A stretch of 64,000 nt of DNA, from positions 25,001-89,000 of the forward strand of contig CAJNDS010002439.1 of the NCBI GenBank assembly GCA_905221605.1, in the 5' to 3' direction. Position 1 is the first letter of the stretch. Every line of letters begins with the position of its first letter. The position numbers were made by a program, and so were the translations under genes. The notes under the pieces are model-generated. The model had not been told where the DNA came from and ran no database searches. It saw only the letters and a list, made by a program, of their open reading frames with translations. This document shows, piece after piece, positions 56,958-64,000 of the stretch. This DNA comes from Symbiodinium natans. Lineage: Eukaryota > Sar > Dinophyceae > Suessiales > Symbiodiniaceae.

Positions 56958-57173
56958 ATGAGGTTTGCAAGACGAGGTGAAGGGGAAGCGGTGGGCAAAG
57001 GGCTTTGGTGGATTTTGCGTGACTCAACTCGCAACCCCCGAACCCTAAACGACGCCCGGGGCATCCTCTTCAGCCGTGGGGCTAATGCTAAAGAATTGGA
57101 CAAGGGCACCATCTCATCAGCTAATGCAAGTATCCTGGGGGCGGCCGCTCAACAGGTGCGCACTCTTCTATAG
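56958..57173 (+). CDS. candidate plus-strand open frame, unknown product
   Basis: 72 codons, protein-like (includes DARGILFSRGANAKELDKG); the minus strand is interrupted by stops over the same stretch. No motif and no neighbour exon. Confidence 0.3.
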   Translation: MRFARRGEGEAVGKGLWWILRDSTRNPRTLNDARGILFSRGANAKELDKGTISSANASILGAAAQQVRTLL

Positions 57174-57179
57174 GTTGCG

Positions 57180-58130
57180 CATCATTGCAAGGCCACCCGT
57201 GCTTTCACGTAGTGTCGCTGCGTAACGTACTTCCTCATGCACTTCCCACGCGCACTCACATTTGGCATGGTCTCCCATGTCTTCGGCATGCCGCGCCTAA
57301 AACTTGAAGCATATCGCAGCAGTTCACAAGAGTCACGGATTCAACCCAAAAAATGACATGATGAGTGATTGGCGCCCCTGGCATTCCGCAGGCTTCCCAG
57401 CCTTTGGCAGCCAGAAATTAAAAGAAACTAAGTAGCCACTGAGAGAACAAAGACACCGCTCTGGGATGCTCTTGGCGTCCTTCTGGGCTGCGGTGCTTCT
57501 GGTGAGGCCGTGAAACGAAGCCGCACTTAGGGTGCAGCTTTGCAGCTTAACCCTATAAGGCCCTAAGGCTCTAAGGACTCCTATTTTAGTGTTTTGGGCC
57601 TTAAGGCCCGCTGAAAGAAGGCTTTTGGGCTATCTTGAGCCTTAGGGCAACAGTGAATCCTCAGATTCTTGAAGTGTTTCCTGCGTCCTACCAGGCTCAG
57701 GATGACTGCTTGGAGAGGCGGCGTCGCTTGGGGCTTGTGGATTGAAGGCTCTCCTTAGCAACGAGGGCGCAGCTATCAGGTTTAAGCGTCTCTTCCATTA
57801 ACAAACCAAGCTGGCTGCAAAGCACTCGTGGCCTGTACCCTGCAGAGGAACTGTTCCGGAAAGCTTTGCAGAACTGAGACCTGCTGTCTCATGACATTGC
57901 CATATTTTTCGGGCCCGCAGGCCCTCCTCAACGCTGGTGACACAAGCGACGTGCCCCAAGATGCTCCGAGCGGCCACCACGGCCCTCACAGAGAGGCGGT
58001 GCTTGCGGCAGGCCCGCTTGGACACCTAGGATGAAGGTGTTCTTGCACGAAGAGAGGGCCGACTTGCACTGCCAAGGTTACCAGATGTGTCAGAGCCAAA
58101 GGCCGTGATCCTATTTTCACCGTCTAGACT
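57180..58130. other. no supported gene
   Basis: Contains a short GGCCCTAAGGCTC/GGGCCTTAAGGCCC inverted stretch (about 57550-57610) and a minus frame at 57798-58025 of uncertain status. Confidence 0.35.
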
Positions 58131-58159
58131 AACTTGAGGCGTCATGCATCGCGGTTTTC

Positions 58160-58950
58160 GCCTCAGACAGAGAGCTTGGGAATCAGAAGCCCAGCGGCAT
58201 CGTCGATGCGAATAAGGCGGCCCGCCTGCTCCAGAATCTCCTGGTTTAGGGTCTGCAGGTTTGCGGCAGGCGAAATGTGGTCCTCCAACTCCAAGGTTCT
58301 TTTTTATACTTGGAGGTTCAGGAGGTTCATGGTACTTATGACCCCGGTTATAACTGTACTTTCTAAACCACTTACAAGCCCCTTCAGTGCCCTAACGTGG
58401 TTGGAATTGGGTCAGAAGTACAGTTATCATTGGGTTCAGAAGTACCGTGAACCTCCAAGTACCGATGAAATTACAAGCCCTCTGCGCGCCGCAGCCTCCG
58501 TCGTGCTTGCATCGTCTGTGACACCCAGCAACTCGAGGTCGCTCTGGGTGAAGGACTCCATTTCCTCTCGGCTCAAAACCGCCCCTTCAGGCTTCGTGCG
58601 TAAGCCGTGAGAATTTGTGGAGATGCCTTTCGGGGTTCCGGATTGGGGGTGGCCGACTAGCTTCTTAATCGCTCTCACACTCGGACGAACCAGGCACTCG
58701 GACGAAAAAGGCGAGGCGGTCAGTAGTCATCAATGCGGAGCTCGATTAGGCTCCGGTGATACACTCAGGACTCTGCTGGCCCTAATCTCCACACACGAAA
58801 CTATACAGACCGCGGCGTGTAGACTACGTCTGTTGCATACTGTTCGGTCAAACACGCAATGGCTGCGCGGTGTTGTGTCCCTTCGGGTTCTGCCCTGACG
58901 ATCGCCATCACGAAGGGAGCAGCCGCCTTTGATGCAAGGCCCATGTGACT
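58160..58950 (-). CDS. candidate multi-exon gene with a family B element in an intron
   Basis: Minus segments in order: about 58942-58815 (includes KAAAPFVMAIVRAEPEG), about 58620-58466 (includes SREEMESFTQSDLELLGVT) and about 58287-58160 (includes NLQTLNQEILEQAGRL). A GT right at the element start (58465) and the AG of CTTGGAG (58288) join the last two in phase 0; the intron contains the whole family B copy 5. FTQSDLELLGVT faintly resembles the core of a SAM domain, which I do not claim. The 58.8-kb segment may belong to another gene. Confidence 0.35.
58309..58459. mobile_element. TIR element family B, copy 5
   Basis: 151 bp, TA on both sides (58307-58308, 58460-58461). Arms CTTGGAGGTTCAGGAGGTTC (with a GGAGGTTCA duplication) and inverted CTTGGAGGTTCACGGTACTT. 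The simple splice pattern inferred for copies 1 and 2 would produce a stop here, so if intronic it uses another acceptor. Confidence 0.85.
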
Positions 58951-59062
58951 TCACAGGCCTGCAACAATCAAAAGGCTTTACCCGAACAAGCTCTGATTCT
59001 CTGCCAGGCGCCTCAAGGACCGGCAAGTTCTGTTGCAAGACTTAGTTGCTGATTTAACCGGG

Positions 59063-59092
59063 GTCCCTAAACCCTAAACCCTAAACCCTAAA
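59063..59092 (-). repeat. short telomere-like tract
   Basis: Four CCCTAAA units at the 3' side of the Cys-rich candidate exons. Confidence 0.9.
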
Positions 59093-59099
59093 TCCTGGG

Positions 59100-59551
59100 G
59101 CATTCCTGCCAAACATGCTTCCATGCTGGGCTGTGCTCTGTGTATGCAGCAGAAATTGCCCGAACGAAGCGCGAATTCTGCTTAGGTTTAGCTCTTGCCA
59201 TTGTGCACGATTTCCCAGTGCGTTTGCAGCACCTAGCATTTGGAGCTTGAATCTTCAAGGGGAGGGCTTTCTTTGCGCACAGGCCGGGAAATGTGACCAA
59301 CGGTAGAGTGAGAGGTCTCCGACAAGCCCTTCCATCCCACAGCACCCCTTGCACTTGGCTCCAAATTTAGAAGATTTCGCAAATTGCAAGCACAAAACCT
59401 TACAGGGCTTGCAGGAGTATCTGCCGTGCTCTGATATGCAAGCTCGAGTGCGCAAAAGTGCATACTGCTCAGGCGCTTGTGGAAGCGCGCAGTTGGATGT
59501 CAGGTGGCACACATAACCCTGCGTAGACTGGCAACATGGTCTGGAACACAT
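59100..59551 (-). CDS. candidate Cys-rich protein, two exons
   Basis: The minus exon about 59551-59281 carries many cysteines in CxxC-like spacing (includes SCKPCKVLCLQFAK and GAKCKGCCGM). With a 48-bp GT-AG intron (59280-59233) it continues in frame as NALGNRAQWQELNLSR to about 59100. The spacing could suit metal binding or disulphides. No family recognised. Confidence 0.35.
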
Positions 59552-60007
59552 CGAAGCATAATTTGCAAGGCAAGAACTGCTGCAAGCTACTCACCCCCGA
59601 CATGCCTCGTGCACACCGATTGAAACTCTCCACACATCGGGAAAGCTCAACTCAAATTGGGATGCAAGGTGCAACTAGAATACATGCACCTTTTGGCAAA
59701 CTCGCACCAGTACTTCTAGAAGATGTAGGTGACACAACTCAGGCAACACAAGCGGCTAACGAATTTAGACGCATGACTTCATGCCTGGCCTAACTTCACG
59801 TCTGGCACATGCACCGCATTACATTCGCTTGTGTCGCATGATTTCTTGTGCGCCTCTGCCAACCCTTCTAATGAGATGTCGTACACGTTGTCTGTTATAA
59901 TTCATTACTCGGCTGTTCGACGAGTACATCGGCAGGGGTGCCTGTCTACTATCTGCAGGTTCTTCACACCAATGCCATCTGATGCCCAGTGTGACAGCCT
60001 CAGGATC

Positions 60008-62130
60008 TTACTTGCCATGGCGTCCCCGGCCACTTTTGCGCGCCCGGTTCTTGCCAGCGGTGGGGCCTGGAAGGTGAATGTGACAGTAGCGCTGCACTTC
60101 CTCCCATTGCTTCAAATCGATTTCGTTCAAGCTGTGCATTTGGGCATCGACTGCTTGGCCGATTTCATACGTCAAGGGCGTCATGACATCCAGGTCGAGC
60201 TGCAGCCGCACACCCGAAAGAGCGATGTTCAAGAGCGACTGGGTGCCGATCTTCTTGCAGTGGCTCCTCGCTCGCAGAGCCACCTCCGTGGCGAGCCGGC
60301 GCACCTCGCTGTCCTGGGGGCTGGAGTTCATCAGCGCGCTGACAATGCCCGAGCAGTCCTGCCATGAGAACTCATCGATCCTTCCTTACTTCTCCAATAA
60401 CCCGGGGGAAAAAAGGTTAAACTTTAATATTCCTACCAAATAAGGAAACCCAAAAAGTTCAAAGTTCAACTAAAGGCGATGTCAGCTTCTGAAGGCTTCC
60501 CTGGCGGCGACTTTGCCAAAGAGCAAAAGCACGTCGTGGCCCTTCTGGCTCACGCGGTTGAAGGCCCAGCAACAGTTTGCTATGGCCTGTGGGGGGTATG
60601 CCTTGATATTCAATGCAGCGGAGTGGGCCGCCACGTCGAAGAAATGCAAGACTTCCTCGCCATTCATCACATCCAGTGTCGCCAGCGACCACGCGATGGT
60701 TGACACGCCCTGAGGGGTAAAGTCGCGGAGGCGCCGTGCAGCTTCGGAAGCCACAGACTCGGCAAACCACCGAACTTCCTCGAAGCAATCTTCTTTCGAC
60801 TTGGAACGGGCTTTGCGTCCAATCAATTTCGCCATGGCCCACAGCGCCATGGAAAGCTCCTGCGGGTAGAACATCTTCAGAAGGTCTTCGGAAGCTCGTG
60901 TCCGCCGCGCCGCATCTCTGCAGAAGAGTTTCACTGCCTCCTTGTCCAAAGGGGCATCTGCCCGGGATTCGGACTGGAGCTTGGCACAGGCCCACAGGCT
61001 GTTGGCCAGACCCTGTGGTGACATCTCCCGGAACATCACCTCCTTAATGTAAAAGAGGCACTCGTTGCCTTGGTAGCCCAGTAACCGTATTCTAATAATA
61101 GCACCCTATTTTTGGGTTTTGGTTGTTTTTTTGGGAAACCAGAACCAAAAGAAAAGGGTAAAGGGTACCACTGGGCTGCCAAGTTGCAGAAGGTTTTCAC
61201 TCCTCGCCCCTTGAGACCCAGCTTCGCCACAGCCCAGAGGCTGTTGGTGAGGCACTGTGTGCTGAATTGGGCCAGCCGCTTTGTGCCTTGCATCATCACC
61301 AAGTATGCGAGCTGAGCTCCTTCCGGGCGCAGCCCGTGTAAGCTCTCACTCAACCTGGCCAGGCCCCAAAGAGTGTTTGAAAGCTCCTGGCACGAAAACT
61401 GGTTCATGATTGCCGGGGAGGTTTGTGCGAGCTGAGCGATGATGCCCTGCACATCGCCACCTCTGACTCCAAGCTTGCCGAGGGCCCAAATGGTTCGCAT
61501 GATGGCACGTGAAGTTGTGAGCCCCTGGGCCTTTGACCTGAACACTGACAGAACGCCTTCAAGGCGTGGGTCATCCAGCACATTCTGCAATCCCCCCATG
61601 GCGCCATAGGCATCCTGCTCCGAAAGCTTCGCCATGCGGTGGAGACCGGACACAAGTGATGCCACCTCACAGGTCCCGGCGATCTGTGACAATGTGGAGA
61701 GTACCTCCCCCACGTCTTCTTTTGGTTCCCACGCCAGTTCAGCTGGTCCTGCGATGTCGCTCTCTGTCCCGTTGAGCGAAACTTCCGGGGTATGTGCTTT
61801 GGACTCGGTGGAGCCCTCGAAGCGAATGAGCTCCTGCAGTTTCAGCACCGTGTGCTCCGTCTGCGGTTTGACCGGGTGCGTGTAACCCGACGGCATATAC
61901 CAAGTCATGGTCCGAGTCATGGTGATCTCCGGTTGTATAATCACGATATGCTCAGATGCAGGAGTGCAGCGAAACCTTGGGTTGAGCTGAACCGAATGCG
62001 CCGCATAGTCTGGGAAAGTCATTGCTTGTAAAAAAAGGCCACCTAGAAGGCCTGGTGCAGGTGCGAACTCCGAAACCCACAGGCAGTGAGCTACAAAATC
62101 CTTGACAACTTGAGCCAAAGCCAAGCGCAC
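60008..62130 (-). CDS. heptatricopeptide-repeat (HPR/OPR/FASTK-RAP-like) organelle RNA-binding protein
   Basis: Exons 62130-61188, 61068-60487, 60384-60008 total 1902 nt, phase-exact, 633 residues. Repeated helical motifs of the pattern F-x-x-Q-x-L-x-N-x-x-W-A-x-A-K-L: IMRTIWALGKL (about residue 210), FSCQELSNTLWGLARL (245), FSTQCLTNSLWAVAKL (289), then in exon 2 MSPQGLANSLWACAKL, YPQELSMALWAMAKL, FTPQGVSTIAWSLATL and YPPQAIANCCWAF, and in exon 3 FSWQDCSGIVSALM. Spacing is about 40 residues. Such proteins act in chloroplast or mitochondrial RNA processing in algae and apicomplexans; that role is inferred from family. No RAP domain is visible at the C-terminus, which is basic; a GTAAGA donor overlaps the stop, so further exons are possible. 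The first intron is a family A TIR element; the second is GC-AG. The first codon taken is GTG after an in-frame TAG and a CCTAG|G acceptor-like site, so an upstream exon with the true ATG is likely (a minus frame at 62180-62383 is a candidate). Confidence 0.8.
61069..61183. mobile_element. TIR element family A, copy 2, acting as an intron (introner)
   Basis: 115 bp with minus-strand arms CTTGGCAGCCCAGTGGTACC and inverted CTTGGTAGCCCAGTAACC. It is flanked by the 4-bp duplication GCAA (61187-61184 and 61068-61065 on minus). The predicted intron is 61187-61069 (119 bp): GC donor from the first duplication, AG acceptor from the element end. Removing it yields TTC TGC AAC GAG and restores the HPR frame and its roughly 40-residue repeat spacing. 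Confidence 0.9.
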
Positions 62131-62401
62131 CTAGGCCCGTGCCACGGCCTGCATGCCAAAGTGTGAACGGACGTACTGATTACCTACGCCTCCACGTACT
62201 CTGCTTGGACGTGAAGAGATTCTCCCTTCTCTCTCTTTTTTTGGTTGAAGGATCATGACGTATATCCTGGTCCGACCGAGCCATGAGCCGGTTCATCTCC
62301 ATCAGGTTGTGGGCGCGACTTCCGCCCTCACCTCTGCTCTGGCGTGCCTGGCATGATGCCAAGAGGTAGCTTTTCGCCTGCAAGCCTGGAGGCTCGCATT
62401 G

Positions 62402-62501
62402 TCTATACTCCCCCCTAGAACCGTAATAAAAATGCTATACTTAATATCCTCTTGGGTTTTGTATAATCAAAAACAAAATATAATTCCCAAGGGGGACATA
62501 G
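62402..62501. mobile_element. TIR element family H, single copy (weak)
   Basis: Arms TCTATACTCCCCCCTAG and inverted CTATGTCCCCCTTGGG with an A+T-rich centre, about 100 bp, between the HPR and SNF2 genes. TTG lies on both flanks. Confidence 0.5.
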
Positions 62502-62584
62502 TTGTGTTCGCACGAGCTTTGAGGCTCAGGACAGCACTCCGTCTCCTACTGTTTTGCGTGAAGTGTCACTGCAAGAAGTGCAAA

Positions 62585-63496
62585 GCCACTCGCGGCGGCC
62601 TCCTTCACCAACTGCAGAAGCAGCGACTTGGACATCTCAGTTGTCGTGTCAGAGAAGTGTCCGGCACGGATGACCTGGAGTGGTCCCTCAGCCTCACCCC
62701 CAGTCTTCCTCAGCCTTGCCTCCTCGGCCCATCATGCATATCATGTTGCAGACCCTTTGCTCTTTGCATCAAGACATGGGACCCTTTGTAAACTGCAAAA
62801 AACCAAAGTTTAAAGGGCCTTCTTCTCCATATCCAGCTTCTTGGAGCTTCGCTCCAGGAGTCCCCGGTCCATGGCCGTGGGGGTCATGAGGCGCACGGCC
62901 TCTTTGTCTCCCACTTGGGCTTGACCACAAGACAAAGACAGCTGACAGCACTCTCAAAATACAAAAGCCCAGCAAGTTGCAAACCCAAGCAGGCTTTAAG
63001 GCACTGAATCCTATGTAAACCCTAAACCCTGAACCATACCTGCACCGTACATACACTGCAGCGAGAAACGAGCACAGGCCGTGTCTGGCCGATCCGATGG
63101 GCACGATCACAAGCTTGCAGGTCCTGGGTGCGAAGCAGTGGTCGCTGCGGTCGCTTGGATGTCCAGGGTTTGTGTACTCGTATGTTGTTGATATGAGTAT
63201 TGCCAATAATAGGGTTTAGGGTTTAGGGTTTAGGCTGTACCAACATACTATCACATTGGTATACGAGCATGCTTTGGGGCCAGGCAAGGTCGTCAAGTAA
63301 ATCGTAGGCCTCGTAGGCCACGTGTTTGTTTTGCAAGGGGCCCCACGAACCCTAAACCCTCAACCCTCAACCCTAACACCTAAAACCTAAAACCTAGACC
63401 CTATAAACCCTAAACCCATGGCCAGTGCGACCAGGCTCGGACTGCGGATTCCAGTCGCTGTCAAAGAGGATCACCGTGTCGGCGGGTTGAAGGTTC
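62585..63496 (-). CDS. SWI2/SNF2-family ATP-dependent chromatin remodeller, C-terminal helicase exons
   Basis: Minus exons: 63496-63439 (NLQPADTVILFDSDWNPQS, helicase motif V), 63123 to about 63061 (DLQACDRAHRIGQTRPVLV, motif VI with the Arg fingers), 62899-62819 (VRLMTPTAMDRGLLERSSKK) and 62674 to about 62585 (VIRAGHFSDTTTEMSKSLLL). The order and the VI-AG-F signature fit the Snf2 (BRM/SMARCA2/4) subfamily. Junctions are phase-exact: intron 63438-63124 has a GA donor, 62818-62675 a GC donor, both with AG|G acceptors; the 63061/62899 junction is not pinned. The N-terminal helicase half lies beyond the window or in unresolved exons past 63500. The product would remodel nucleosome-like chromatin, notable in dinoflagellates where histones are scarce. 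Telomere-like tracts (63202-63232, 63345-63418) lie within intron 63438-63124. Confidence 0.8.
63345..63418 (-). repeat. degenerate telomere-like tract inside an SNF2 intron
   Basis: CCCTAAACC, CTCAACC, CTAACACC, TAAAACC and CCTATAAACC units. A second tract of opposite orientation lies at 63211-63232 in the same intron. Confidence 0.8.
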
Positions 63497-63776
63497 CTCA
63501 AGCAGGCAGGAGATGGGGCCACCTATGAAGCGAGTTGAATTGTGGAGGCTAAATATCTCAACCTCACTTCTCCGAACTTCGTTCTCGGGTCCCTACAAGT
63601 AGTTGAAAAACTCAGCACTATTCCTTCTGTAAGACAGTATCAAACTGTCACGGCGCACGGGCTTGCACCTTAAGGACCTCAGGACTCTTCACTCCAAATT
63701 CACAGCACCGATGCAGGAGTCACCGACTTTCCGCAACCCACCCTGCCAAAACCACACCCTCAAGAGCAAGTGCTTG

Positions 63777-63896
63777 CTTGGAGGTTCATGGGTACTTAGA
63801 ACCTCAATTCTACGTCTACTTATCACCAACTTAGAGGACCTGGGGTGCTTATAAGTACAGATACAGTTGGGGTCATACATACCCTGAACCTCCAAG
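63777..63896. mobile_element. TIR element family B, copy 6
   Basis: 120 bp with arms CTTGGAGGTTCATGGGTACT and inverted CTTGGAGGTTCAGGGTATG, flanked by TG rather than TA (63775-63776, 63897-63898). It lies upstream of the SNF2 motif V exon, presumably within that gene. Confidence 0.8.
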
Positions 63897-64000
63897 TGTT
63901 GGCCATGCCTGCCCTGAAAGGTGAAATATCAATTGCAGATGGGTGCTCTTCTGGCTTCGGGTTCTCCTTGCTTTCATCGAGCCCCGCATGCACGACTTCT

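Noticed and set aside
62109-62121. CTTTGGCTCAAG on the minus strand, similar to the end of the dinoflagellate spliced leader (TTTTGGCTCAAG)
   Set aside because: Only about 11 of 12 bases match and the upstream part of the leader (CCGTAGCCA) is absent; it also lies inside the coding frame. Most likely chance.
1-64000. tRNA, rRNA or snRNA genes
   Set aside because: I looked for cloverleaf arms with GGTTCGA-type loops and for conserved rRNA words and found none I could support by eye.

Overview
Organism. The window looks like nuclear DNA of a dinoflagellate, most likely a Symbiodiniaceae-type alga. This is an inference from five observations. (1) TTTAGGG-type telomere repeats are scattered internally in both orientations. 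(2) Reading frames of recognisable proteins continue only if introns with GC or GA as well as GT donors are removed. (3) Degenerate PPR exons carry the NAAISACEKG / GGQW signature I associate with dinoflagellate PPR families. (4) There is a heptatricopeptide-type organelle RNA-binding protein. (5) Short terminal-inverted-repeat (TIR) elements sit inside coding sequence as if they were introns. Bacterial features (operons, RBS, CRISPR) are absent, and I found no tRNA or rRNA gene.

Layout. 0-5.5 kb: telomere-like tracts and small repeats, no convincing gene. 5.6-7.6 kb: a seven-exon minus-strand model of unknown function, interrupted by TIR elements. 7.9-10.95 kb: a 3-kb composite element bounded by TA microsatellites and C-tract TIRs, ending in a long palindromic 49-bp array. 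11-16 kb: sparse exons and repeats. 16.4-17.7 kb: minus-strand multi-exon gene with an in-frame TIR element. 18.3-22 kb: repeats. 22.2-23.1 kb: 2OG-Fe(II)-oxygenase-like exons, followed by long CA/TG tracts. 24-35 kb: mostly repeats, telomere arrays and weak exons. 35.1-39.1 kb: three degenerate PPR segments. 40-50 kb: weak exons, telomere arrays and many TIR elements. 50.3-51.2 kb: a second C-tract TIR element. 55-63.5 kb: the gene-rich end, with an unknown exon pair, an LRR exon, further unknown exons, a heptatricopeptide (HPR/OPR-like) gene, and a SWI2/SNF2 helicase gene at the right edge.

Gene organisation. Every segment I can assign by homology (2OG oxygenase-like, three PPR, LRR, HPR, SNF2) lies on the minus strand. 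This fits the unidirectional gene clusters known in dinoflagellates, although a few unassigned exon candidates read on the plus strand.

Main observation. At least seven families of ~80-150-bp TIR elements are present, about 30 copies in all. In the HPR gene one element lies between 4-bp target duplications. Removing it with one target copy, using a GC donor from the duplication and the AG at the end of the TIR, restores an uninterrupted heptatricopeptide frame. Other families are frame-compatible in two further genes with GT-AG or GA-AG junctions. They look like introner elements, that is transposons acting as introns. Exon boundaries come from reading-frame logic only, with no transcript evidence, and low-confidence exons should be read as candidates.
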